Source: Gordionus sp. m RMFG-2023
Taxonomy: Eukaryota > Nematomorpha > Gordioida > Chordodea > Parachordodidae
NCBI RefSeq assembly: GCF_954871325.1
Contig: NC_088778.1
Coordinates: 29,249,120 to 29,313,119, forward strand
DNA: 64,000 nucleotides
Direction of reading: 5' to 3'
A model generated the notes under the pieces. That model saw only the letters and a program-made list of their open reading frames with translations. It ran no database searches and was not told the origin of the DNA. Positions 1 through 13,100 of the stretch are shown in pieces. Every line of letters starts with the position of its first letter. Within the stretch, counting starts at the first letter, position 1. The translations under genes were made by a program, and so were the position numbers.

Positions 1-746
1 GTTTAAAAACAAAATTGCACAATATTGCACAAAAATATATATATTTAAATTCTCATGGATTATGAATTTTAAGTCAATTTTTTTTCTTATTTAAAAATTA
101 TACATAACGGATTTTATCATAAAAACCATTAAATTGGCAAAAAAAATATATCCATAAAAAAATAGATAAAATTCTATTTGTAATTATCTAAATATAAGAG
201 CATCAGCAATTTTTATCTCTTCTCTTCAAAATTTTATTGTCAATTTATCTTTTTTAAAAAATGGTCGGTTTTGTGATGTTTAAACAAAAAATAGTACTAT
301 ACCTTTGAGCAAACTGATATTTGAGAGAGTATGAAAATTGTCGTTGACGAAATGTTTGGTGGCCGCAGTTTTACTACTATTTTCGTTGCTACGACCATGA
401 GAAGGACCCCAGAACTAAATAACACAGAAATATTATAACAATAGACCAATCACAATGCATTAAAAAATGGGATTCTAATTTAAAACAGCTGTTGGCCATT
501 CTTTTTTACTATGTTTGTTAATGGATAAAGTAAGTTTAAGATTTTTGCAATTATATACCATTCTTTCCTTGTTTAAAATTTATTATTTATAAACCTGAAG
601 ACAAAAAAGTTTATAAATAATATATTTTAAGCAAAAAAAATAATCGAAAAATCCGCGTAATCAAAATGCCCAACAGCTGACTTCAATTAGCCCCATTTCA
701 AATTCCATCTTTAAATTACGATTGTCAGTCTGACTGTTATGATATT

Positions 747-1153
747 TCATATCATTGGAGTCATCCATTGTTTGAAATAATAAAAGTTTTCCGTATAAAT
801 AACTTCATTCCTTACATCCTTCGCAAAATTGCTAACCTTATGATTAAGGACAGGTTTAAGATATAATCGCTTCCTTCCATCTATGTCCACTGGTTCCCCT
901 TTATTTACCGCTACGCCATCGCTCCCAAAATCCCAGGATAATCTTAGGTTGGTCGAAAAGTAGGAGGTGTTCACGACATTCCAATTGGCGGCCGGATTTT
1001 GCGAATTCGCGCCGGAATTTGGGGAGTTATTTTCAGTAGAACGATTAGCATTGTCGGAGAAACTGCTGTTTTCGTAATCGTACGGGGAATATTCGGTGTA
1101 ACTGACCTTGAGAAGAAACTCTAAGTCCAGATCAAGTATGGTCGTGTCGGTAT
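747..1153 (-). CDS. DCAF15: DCAF15-like C-terminal exon with stop
   Basis: The acceptor ttgacttgtag precedes 1153 and the frame runs to a TGA at 747-749. The 407 nt are 2 nt completing a split codon plus 135 codons including the stop, which agrees with the 1-nt overhang of the exon upstream. The peptide opens DTDTTILDLDLEFLLKVSY, carries an Asn/Ser-rich loop (NSSFSDNANRSTENNSPN), then STNLRLSWDFGSDGVAV. The last piece matches the strand preceding the C-terminus of DCAF15. The final 45 residues align poorly with human, so a further splice (for example at AAG|GTTAGC near 840) to an exon outside the window is possible. Confidence 0.65.
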
Positions 1154-4100
1154 CTACAAGTCAAAAAATAATATAATTTTATAAAAAAAACAAGGTAATA
1201 ATATTTTTTTTAAAAAAATTACCAAATTTTTCCACCACTCCGTCCTCGAGGACGAGCGTATCGTAGTCGTACACCACCACGCTCTTGTAGAGGTAGCGAT
1301 TGACCGACACGAAACTGCCGCCCTTTTTTTTATTACCGTTATTATTCGCCATATTTTTATCGCTACTATTCCCATCGTTCGAGCTCGTGTCGTTGGCACC
1401 CTCCAAATGGATAATGTGATAGGATGGGGGAGAGTTTTTGAGTTTTTTGTAGGATACCTTGGAATGGGAAGATTGAGGGTGAAGGGAAGAAGATGCGAAA
1501 AATGTTTCGTCTATGAAATTGGAGAGGAAGGCTTCGATGTCCAGAAGCCTTTGCTCCACCTTGAGGTATAATGATGAGTTATCATATCTTTCGTTCAAAG
1601 TTTCTCCTACAGATTGATCTTTTTGAATGGATGGATCATGTGAAGGGTCCTGATTATCTAGAGGTAATATATTTTAAAAATTGTTGGAAAAATTAAAAAT
1701 TAATATTATATCTTCTATACCCTTTTTTTTAGATAATAAAATTCAAATATAAAAAAAAATAAGGGATTTATTAGTAGAAAATTTTTAAAATCATATATTC
1801 TAAAAAAATATTTATGTGTTGTTAGCTTTTCAACTTTGAAGCATTTTTTGAGAGCGTTCCTTTTTTAAAAAATCTGATATTTTCGGAAATGTATTTCATC
1901 ATGTTTGAAATACTTGCTTTAAAAGCCACTAAAAAAACATATAACTTCTCCCATAATGTAATTTTATTTCACTTAAAATCCAAAATCTACATAATGATCA
2001 TTTTCATAAAAAATAAATACAAAATAACAAAAAATCAAATTGATTAACGTTCCTTAAAATATAATGTTATTTTTAATTATTTTATTTGAACAACTGCAAC
2101 ACCCACCCTATGAATTTCAGACATCTTTTGTAATGAACTTTTGAACTTAATATTAGTTTATATTTGGTTATCTACAATACAAAAAGATAGGTATCCTATA
2201 AAAACCTGCTAAAACATACTTCGGTAAAAATCCGATTTAAAAAATTTTTTAAAAACGCGAACGTTGAAAAAAAAAACAACACACTGACGGAAAAAAAAGC
2301 ACGTAAATGCTACACATTATAAATTTTCAAGAGCGTAGATATATTTTATAATTTTTTTCCAAAACTCATTTTTAAAAATAATTTTTCATTTTTTAAAAAA
2401 AAATAAAATAAAAATCAATTTGACCAAAAAAAAGTGACCTTTGATTAACTCGAGCGGCGTCCCGTCGAAAGTCGCGACCCCGAAATCTAAATATCTACTC
2501 AACAAATCGGATTCAATCTGTTATTTATTTTTATGTGGAATCGTGTTTTAATATTTCAAAAAAAAAGAGGCTAACTCACTTTTTGTTGGCCAATATGACT
2601 TCAAAATAAAAAAGACACAATTATTTTTTGAAGAGTAAAATTATGTTTTTGAATATTCGGGAAGGAAAAGGGAATAATGATTTTTTGAATATTCGAGAAG
2701 AAATAAAAATATTTTTTGAATAAAAGATTAAATATTTGGTTTTATAAGGCTCCGAACCTAGGCTAGGGTCTCTGAAAAATTGCATAAACCAGCTATGAGC
2801 ACGAATCTAGAGCACAAGCAATGAGCAACAACGGAATTATATTTAAAGCTGCTTTTTCTTGACCTTAGGAAAGTAAATATGTTCACTATAGGTATCAATC
2901 GATAGCTAATCAGAAGAACTATCCAATTAGAGAGAGTTACTTTTCTGGGACTCCTTCTTATTCCTTTTTAATGAGCGAGTCTAGATCTTGTAAGGAAGGG
3001 AGAGTAACGAATCTTTTTATCAACATAAATCATTGATATGTATATCAAATAAAAGCTAATTGAAATATCTCTCGGCCAAAATAATAGAATAGTATTCAAT
3101 CGATCTTAATATTGGTATGACTGGAGTGGGGGGGGGGGCAAATTCGATATGGGTATCAAATAGTAAAATATTATTTGAATGGAAAGATAGTATTCATATT
3201 TGGTCTTAATAGGTGGAACTTGGAATGGGTATATGACAGGGAAAAGGGGGGGGAGGAGTTAAAAGATATAAAATTGATATTAGTATGAAATAAAAGTTAT
3301 TTCCACTAATTATCATTTTACATGGGTGAGTCTAGGACTGGGGGGGGGGGGGGGGGGTCTAAAATTTAACATAAATTCAATGTGGCCATCAAAAAACAAA
3401 TTTAGCTCTCATTTTAATGCAATAATAGTCTATAATCGTCTTAATGGGTAGGGGAACCTTGCCTTGGATGGGGTGGGATTGGGTTATCATTAATAAAATT
3501 TTAAATTTTTTTTTTTAATGTCGCAATTAGTCCTAAACAAAGTGAGACGATGTTCATCGTCTCAATTATTACATAGGCCATAAAAATTAAGACCCGATTT
3601 TCTGTTCAGGCCTGTTTTTTCTAAAATGTTTTGGTTTAATTTTGATTATGAGTGACGGGGAAAAATAAGAAAATTGATTAGGAAATAATAGAATTTTAAA
3701 AAAGAAGGTCTAAAAACAACTTAGAAATGGATAGTATAATTTGGGCATAGGGAAGATTGACAGTGGTCATTATGCACGGTAAAATTTGGGGAAGATTGTA
3801 GATGGTCAAATTAAGTGGCCAAATAGTTAATGTGTCCGATCAAATTGCAAATGGGATGGCATATGAGTAATTTGGTCAAATGGGATGATCAAACGAAGAA
3901 GGCAAATTAAAGCTCAACGGAGAATAAATAGATGGAGTTTTGGGGGTATCGCTACCAATTGGTTGTAATAAAAAGGGGCATGATGAACTGCTGATGAATG
4001 ACAGAGTATTGGCATAACTATTTGTGTTTACATTAGATCCAAATATGCAAGTTAAGATTATATTCATATTGATGGTATGTGGAAACTATACATGATCTGT

Positions 4101-7100
4101 AAAAGAAACGAACTCAAGCCAAATGATTTCAAAGGGGGGATCTGATTCATTGTGAAAGTAGTACATAGTTTCGCGGGGAAAGGGAGAGTGGAGTTTGGTT
4201 CAGACCCGGAGTTCAGATAATAATGTTATTAAAAAATTATATTCAGGGTGAAAGGGGAATATAGGATCAATAAATAGAATTTATTTATTATCTTGCAACA
4301 TAAAAAAAAGTTTTATGATTATTCGGATTAAACTTGTCTGATATATAATTATAATAACAACAAATGATTTATTTTTATTATTTTGGTCAAAAGATATTTC
4401 AATCATCTTTTATTTGATACCTACACCTACATTTTATGATAAAAATATTCCTGACCCCCCCCCATGGCATAGAATCAAGATGATGGTTGATATCCAATAG
4501 ATTAGATCTTTTGACGGCCTATCGATTGATACATATAATGTACATGTATACTTTCCTAAGGTCAAGGAAAAAAACTTTGAAAATTAAACAATTTTTTGCT
4601 CAGGTGTTAGTTTTCGGAGTTCGTGCTCAGAGATAGACCTGAAGCATTAAATTTGGTCGAAATTTTTAGGAACAAGCAAATCAACAACACTCATTACTAC
4701 CTCATCTTGTCTACCATTCGTATCATTCCCCGTTGGGTTTCGCGAATTTTCGGTGTTTCGAGCTTCCGTTTCATCGTGAGAATCATAAGAGTCACGATTA
4801 GATGTCAAAGTGCGGAACGAGTAATACGTTGAGCGGGACTCTACGCTAGGACCGCGCGTGGATTTGGTTGGGTGAGATACACTTTTTTTAGGGAAACGGG
4901 AGTAAATTATTTTGTTCCCTTAAAAAAAAATTTCTTTCTTTTTTTGAATTTAACCTTACTTCCTATGTCCTGGACCTTACCTATTTGGATCTGGCTGGTT
5001 TTATTCTAGTCAAGGTTTAACAAAAATCTTCAAAGAAAAATTTTTTTCCTCCAAATTATGAGCAAAATTTCTGAAGACCAAACAAAATTGAAGATTTTTT
5101 AATCAAAAATTTGTGATTTCCTCGTGAGTATCGCTAACTATTTACTTAACAAAAAAATTTGATATATAATCCTGTTTAATCATTCTCAAGAAATCTTCTT
5201 TAAAAAAAATCTCCCGAGATCAAAATTTTATCTTTTTTTTTATTGAGCGAAAGTTTACGGATACTAGTAGCCGATTTTTTTTAAAAAAAATATTTATATA
5301 TCATTAAATTGTACCGAAACAAATTAATTTATGAAAGATATTTGATGATCATTATTTTAAAATACATAAATGATAAATAAAATATAATATAATAGGCATA
5401 TTAATTAAACCTGTAAAAAATTTTAATCTCACACCCTTCCCCAACCTTCGGCTCAGTCTATAACCACCTTTCTTATCACAAATGTCTCTTACCCCCAATC
5501 TTCTTTTCCAAAACCCTCTACCCCCACTAAGTCGATCCCTAACCCTGATAAGTAGAATATAAAATGGATAACTTTACTGAGGGTACTTTCCTACGTTACT
5601 CCCCCTCCCATCCATAATGGAATTTAATTTTAATTAAGCAATTTACATCGTACCCCGTCATTGTGTTAAAGAGCCCTGTATTTAACCCCTCCTCCCCCTC
5701 CATAATTTTTAATATAATTAATTAATTTAAAATGTTCTTACTTCTCCTTTGAGATTCTTGCGCCGACCGTATCAGTGAGCCTCGGGCGAAAAGCTATCAG
5801 AGCATCGGCCAAGCGTAAAAGTATAAAGCCAGATGGGAGACAAGCCTGACGGGGTTCGAAGAAAGGCCCGTGAGAGTTGGCCAGTTCGTGCTTCAAGTCG
5901 AGACGAAAGTCGCAAGTTCGCGGCCGGGTCGGGCCTGCAGAGAAAGTACGCAAAAATAATTTTAATTTTCTGAAAAATGGGCGTGAAACTCAAAGTATTA
6001 CTCTCTATATATATACCCAATCTTCAATCTCGTAGTAGAGTATTCCTCCATTTTATTCATTTAGCCTCCCGCGAGAATGGTTGGTCATCCGGAGAAACAA
6101 TGAGGTCGGTGATGGATATTTGAACGAAAATTATAAATTCGAGGTTCAAATGCGAATCGCGCGATTTTAGAAAAAAATTTATTTTACGAGACAGACAGTA
6201 TAATCGCAACAAATATTTATTTAATGTAATTTTCAAGTGTCTCGTGTTTTTGGTTAGGAACACATTACGCAATATTAGTTATGTAAGCCACGTGATTTAG
6301 CAAAATGGAGGTCTAAACCTTTCTGCGATTTATAAGCAAAATCTCCAGGCTCACATAACATTATTTTGGCTATCATTGTACCATTCTCACCACCTTCGTT
6401 AGCAAAGCTGAGACGGACTCACGAAAAAAACCGGCCAGCCTAAGAAATCCCTTTTTCTTGTGGGCAAGGACTTGCTACCGCCTAGTGTAGTTAATTTAAA
6501 AATGACCCGATAAAGATTATAACCAAAATAACATTATGTAAGCCTAAAGATCTCGCGCATAGCTGGCAGAAATGCTTGGACATCAATTCGCCAAATCTCG
6601 ATGATTACAAAATATTATTTTAACTAAAATCTTAATCAGACCCTTTTTGAAAAATTGACTCAAATCGGCCTTTTTCATTATGCGCTCTAACTATCCTAAG
6701 TTTTATCTCTTCCCTTCCATCGAATAACCTTCTATGCCATCCTTTTCTCCTGATTTGTATTTTATATATTTTTTGACCTTCATTAATTTTATCTTAGACC
6801 AAAAAAACAATTATAAGTCATACCCTATTATAGATAATATATTATATCAGCCTACTATTCAAATAAAAAAAACCACTGGCCTGTTAAAGAAATCTTAATC
6901 TGGCCGTTTTAAAAAATCGACCCAAATAGGGGATCGTTTAGCAACACTACAAAATACCCTTTATTTTATCAATTTTTTTAAAATGAAAATTACCGCATTT
7001 TTCTTACTCTATGTCCCAACTCTTAATAATCAAAAAAATCCTCGAAAAAAAACTTTATTTTTTTGCCTAATAATGGGCCAAAAATTTTTTTTTTATAAGT

Positions 7101-10100
7101 AAATCTTTTTGTAATTTTTATGCATAAAAAAATTTTTCAAGATGTAATCAAAAATTTAGTTTGAAAAGAAAAGTACACTTTACAAAAGAACAAAAAAAAC
7201 AAAATAATATATTATAAAAATGCATTTTTGACAAAAACAATGGAGAAAAATAAAAAATAAAGAAAACCAATATCAAAAACAAAAAAAAAGGGGCTCGGAC
7301 CGGGTACGGGCCGTGGTTTGCAGATCTCTAGCTTCTTATATTTCGTCTTTTTTTAAATTGTTTACATTAATTTTTTTTAACTAGTTTTATATATTATATT
7401 TTTTTCTTTAATATAAATAAATATAATGTATATAAAATGAAATAAAACACTTTTTAATTTAAATTCAATTAAAAAACTCTAAGTATTAGTTTTAAAAAAG
7501 GAACATAAAAGCAAAATCAAACAAAACAAAAGTTTCAAGATTTATAAATATTTAACAGTTCCTGATAATTAATCTTACCCATTTTTTTTAAATTCCTACT
7601 TTCTTAGTGTTGTTAAAAAGCCCAATATGGGTCGATTTTTAAAAACGTCCCCGATTAAGATTTTAGCCCAAAATAATATTGCGTAAGCCTCGAGTGGCAA
7701 GTTAAAAGCCCAAACCTTTCCGCCCGCCCCATCCATGAGCAAAATCGCAAGGCGTGCAACAATATTATTTTGGTCATAATCTTTATCGGGCTTTTTAAAC
7801 AATACCTATGTTCTAAGTGGAGGTTTCGCAAGACTTTTTTTTATAAAAAAAACTGATCAGGCCCAGATGTTTGATATTGGTTTTTCTGTAGAAAGTCCCG
7901 GAACGGCTAACTCAATATTTTATTCAGAATAATATTACGCAAGACATAGAAAGTTTGCTCATAAATGGCACAAAGGTCTAGACATCGATTACAGGAATCT
8001 CGAGGCTTAGGCAATATGTTTCTAGCTAAAATATTGAGTTAGCCGTTTTTGAGCCGCTTAATTATTTTCCGAAATATTTACCGTAATAATCGATAGCGTC
8101 TCTGATGACTTGCGTTTCGTAGTAGATGAGCGTTAGGTAGCATTTATAACATCGCTGATTCGGCGTTTCGTGTCCGATTTTATCTAGGCTTTAATTAATT
8201 TTATTATAATATATTTTATTTTAAAATTTTTTTAACCATAATATCATATGATAAAATCTTCGATCTTATTGTTTTAGATGGATATGGGAAGAGTTGTTTT
8301 TCTTTAAAAAAAACAATTAATCTTATTTCCTATTCGTATAATACAGGATGGGGTAAAGAAAAACAAATTTTTTTAAACATAAAAAACGGGCAAAAATAAC
8401 AATTAAAAAAATATGTGCTTTACTTAAGATATCATTTTAACGAGGGAAGAGTTTTTTTTTTAAATAACAATAAATGTATTTTACATTCATATAATTCAGG
8501 ATGAAAAAATAAATCTGGTCAACCTAGGTAAATCTGGAAATCGCCATTAAACGGAGAAGAACTGTGGATGTATAAGATTATAATAAATCCAGATGCTCAA
8601 CCTGGAACTGGGTGAAATATTTTTTTTTTAAAAAACAAACAGCTGACTTAAATATAAAAAAATTGCAAATACTGGACCTAATTTTGTTTATTTTTTACAA
8701 AAACCGGACAGGGCTGAAATTATTTCCCTCATTTGTAAATGTGATAGACATTTTTTTTTAAAAAAAAATAAAATACAATTGATTACAAATATCAAAAAAG
8801 AAAAAAATAGAGACAGCGAAAATAAATTTGAATTATTAATAAAAAAAAATAGAAAATTAAGAGAATTGAGAAAAGATGGCAAAAAAAATAGATCATAAAT
8901 AAATAAAATACAATGATTACAAATATCAAAAAAGAATAGAAGAAAGATGACAGCGAAAATAAATTTAAATCTTTTAATAATAAAAAAAATGAAAAATTAA
9001 GAAAATTGAGAAAAGATGGCAAAAAAAAATAAATAGACTATTAAAAAATAAAATACAATTATTATAAATGTCAAAAAAGTTAAGAATAGAAAAAAAGATG
9101 ACAGTGTAAATAAATTAAAAAAAATTTTTTTAAAAAAATGAAAAATTAATGAAAAAAATATATTAAAAAAAATAACACAAAAAAGCATACATTTCATATT
9201 TGAACTTGGCATTACTGTTAATCCAAGTATTTTCAAAATAATTTAAAAAATCTAAAATAGAACTTAATTGAAAAGATCGAGCTTGGTTAGTTAACTCAAT
9301 CATTATAGATGGCACATCCCTTTCTAATAAAAATGGCATGGCCATTACAATACGAAAAAATTTATGAATATAAGGATTTCGCCTGTGTAGTTGGGTCAGG
9401 CGATATTCCTGAATGCGTCTTACGATGCATTGACAGAAATGGAAATAGCAACCCTTTACAATAATTCTTGGAAAAATTTCCTTTAGGGCTAAAAATACGC
9501 CATTTTCAAAATCTATTGTTGCACTTGGTGGCGAAAAAATTAAACCTAATGATAAGCAATAATTTTTTAATAAATAAAACATTCGAATATATGTATTTTT
9601 ATATTTATCTGGTAAAAGAATATACGCACAGATAATTAATGTATTATTTATAATAATATTTATAGTGTAAAATTGTTTAAATAGTTTAGGGGCGGCATTA
9701 AACGTGCCATCTAGATATATTTTATCTGCCAAACAAAGGCGAGATAAAAGTATACGAGTAGAAAAAATAAATAATTTATTATTATCATTACAAATTAAAA
9801 AATTATTATTAGTTATTGTGACTTTATGTTCCTCAAGCAATGCTATATCAGCATTTGTGCGAGGTAAGAATGGCCGCGTCGATTGAATAACGCGTGCCAT
9901 TATTGTTTTTACCGACAAAATTGGTAAGATTTTAGGATGTCGCATCGCAAAGGAATCTAATTTCCTTTCGCGCGTAACCTTTTTATATATTTTATGTAAG
10001 CTTAAATATTTATTTAATTTTGTTTGATTTTTTAATTCATTTAATGTAAGTAAAAGTTCATAATACTCTTCATCATTATCATGATTATGTTGCTTAGTCA

Positions 10101-13100
10101 TCATAAAATGAGTACCTTATATACCCCCTTACAACTTTGTAAACGACATTTATAAAAAAATCCTCTATTTATTTGAATAGATTAAATTATTATTAAATTT
10201 AGATTTTATAAATTTATACGAATAATCTTCAATGCCTATAAAAGATAATTTCCAGATAAAATTAGTAGCATATTTTAAATTTACTTTGGTTGGTTGGAGG
10301 GATCATATTATTTGATGCTAAGAATAAAATTTCCAAGTTAACAAGATGACATATTTTAAATTTACTTTGGTTGGTTGGAGGGATCATATTATTTGATGCT
10401 AAGAATAAAATTTCCAAGTTAATAAGATGGCATATTTTAAATTTACTTTTGTTGGTTGGAGGGATCATATTATTTGATGCTAAGAATAAAATTTCCAAGT
10501 TAACAAGATGGCATATTTTAAATTTACTTTGGTTAGTTGGAGGGATCATATTATTTGATGCTAAGAATAAAATTTCCAAGTTAATAAGATGGCATATTTT
10601 AAATTTACTTTGGTTAGTTGGAGGGATCATATTATTTGATGCTAAGAATAAAATTTCCAAGTTAATAAGATGACATATTTTAAATTTACTTTGGTTGGTT
10701 GGAGGGATCATATTATCTGATGCTAAGAATAAAATTTCCAAGTTAACAAGATGGCATATTTTAAATTTACTTTGGTTAGTTGGAGGGATCATATTATTTG
10801 ATGCTAAGAATAAAATTTCCAAGTTAACAAGATGACATATTTTAAATTTACTTTGGTTGGTTGGAGGGATCATATTATTTGATGCTAAGAATACAATTTC
10901 CAGGTTAACAAGATAGCATATTAGTAATATATTATATAATTTACCTTGGTTGGTTATGGTCTCAAATGTTGCTGGAGAAAATATTTCAGATAAAATTTTA
11001 AAATAAAGTTAGAATTATATTTTACTTTGAGTGGCTACTGATATACTATCTACATTTATGGGATCAGCTATAAAATAAATTTTTATAAATTATAAAATTA
11101 GAATTATATTTTACTTTATGTGGCTATAGATTTAACTTGTGTTATTTCTAAGCAGGCAGGAGCTATAATATAATTATTTAATATAAGATTAACAAAAAAT
11201 ATAACGGTACACTGTTAGATTTTTGGAAGGTATTATTTTTAAATATCCATTTCCCTGCACATGATGGCCTGGTGCATTTATAATACATAGTATTATAACT
11301 ATCATATTTTCTAAAATGTGACGGAATCATAAGGTAATATTTATGGTATCGTACCGCCTTTACTATTTTTCAGCCATAATTAGGGATTTTTTCGCATGAC
11401 TTTTTGCTAAATTTTGCTTAAGCTTAAAATTTGTATGCTCGATTTAACAAGCTGATTGCTCAATATATACTTTTACTTTATAAATATTACCTTATGATTC
11501 CGTCACATTTTAGAAAATATGATAGTTATAATACTACTATGTATTACAAATGCACCAGGCCATCATGTGCAGGGAAATGGATATTTAAAAATAATACCTT
11601 CCAAAAATCTAAACAGTGTACAGGTATTTTTTGTTAATCTTATATAAAATAATTATATTATAGCTCCTGCCTGCTTAGAAATAACACAAGTTAAATCTAT
11701 AGCCACACAAAGTAAAATATAATTCTAATTTTATAATTTATAAAAATTTATTTTATAGCTGATCCCATAAATGTAGATAGTATATCAGTAGCCACTCAAA
11801 GTAAAATATATTCCTAACTTTATTTTAAAATTTTATTTCTCCAGCAACAATTGAGACCATAACCAACCAAGGTAAATTATATAATATATTACTAATATGC
11901 TATCTTGTTAACCTGGAAATTGTATTCTTAGCATCAAATAATATGATCCCTCCAACTAACCAAAGTAAATTTAAAATATGTCATCTTGTTAACTTGGAAA
12001 TTTTATTCTTAGCATCAAATAATATGATCCCTCCAAACCAAAGTAAATTTAAAATATGCCATCTTATTAATTTGGAAATTTTATTCTTAGCATCAAATAA
12101 TATGATCCCTCCAACTAACCAAAGTAAATTTAAAATATGCTACTAATTTTATCTGGAAATTATCTTTTATAGGCATTGAAAATTATTCGTATAAATTTAT
12201 AAAATCTAAATTTAATAATAATTTAATCTATTCAAATAAATAGAGGATTTTTTTATAAATGTCGTTTTTTTTATAAATGTCGTTTACAAAGTTGTAAGGG
12301 GGTATATTAGGTACTCATTTTATGATGACTAAGCAACATAATCATGATAATGATGAAGAGTATTATGAACTTTTACTTACATTAAATGAATTAAAAAATC
12401 AAACAAAATTAAATAAATATTTAAGCTTACATAAAATATATAAAAAGGTTACGCGCAAAAGGAAATTAGATTCCTTTGCGATGCGACATCCTAGAATCTT
12501 ACCAATTTTGTCGGTAAAAACAATAATGGCACGCGTTATTCAATCGACGCGGCCATTCTTACCTCGCACAAATGCTGATATAGCATTGCTTGAGGAACAT
12601 AAAGTCACAATAACTAATAATAATTTTTTAATTTGTAATGATAATAATAAATATTTATTTTTTCTACTCGTATACTTTTATCTCGCCTTTGTTTGGCAGA
12701 TAAAATATATCTAGATGGCATGTTTAATGCCGCCCCTAAACTATTTAAACAATTTTACACTATAAATATTATTATAAATAATACATTAATTATCTGTGCG
12801 TATATTCTTTTACCAGATAAATATAAAAATACATATATTCGAATGTTTTATTTATTAAAAAATTATTGCTTATCATTAGGTTTAATTTTTTCGCCACCAA
12901 GTGCAACAATAGATTTTAAAAATGGCGTATTTTTAGCCCTAAAGGAAATTTTTCTAAGAATTTGCTAAGGGTTGCTATTTCCATTTCTGTCAATGCATCG
13001 TAAGACGCATTCAGGAATATCGCCTGACCCAACTACACAGGCGAAATCCTTATATTCATAAATTTTTTCGTATTATAATGGCCATCCCATTTTTATTAGA

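Noticed and set aside
6057-6272. Minus-strand frame (NLEFIIFVQISITDLIVSPDDQ) as another DCAF15 exon
   Set aside because: It has no AG acceptor in a usable position, and the phase chain from 8082 to 5934 already closes without it.
8688-9236. Hydrophobic Phe/Leu-rich minus-strand frames resembling membrane peptides
   Set aside because: They are translations of poly-A-rich tandem repeats with no start context or conservation beyond the repeat.
10262-10873. A 203-codon frame of 27-residue repeats taken as a repeat protein gene
   Set aside because: The frame is open because the 81-bp unit is a multiple of three. It reads through sequence with clear splice borders, so I treat it as an exon-plus-intron array; a read-through protein remains possible.
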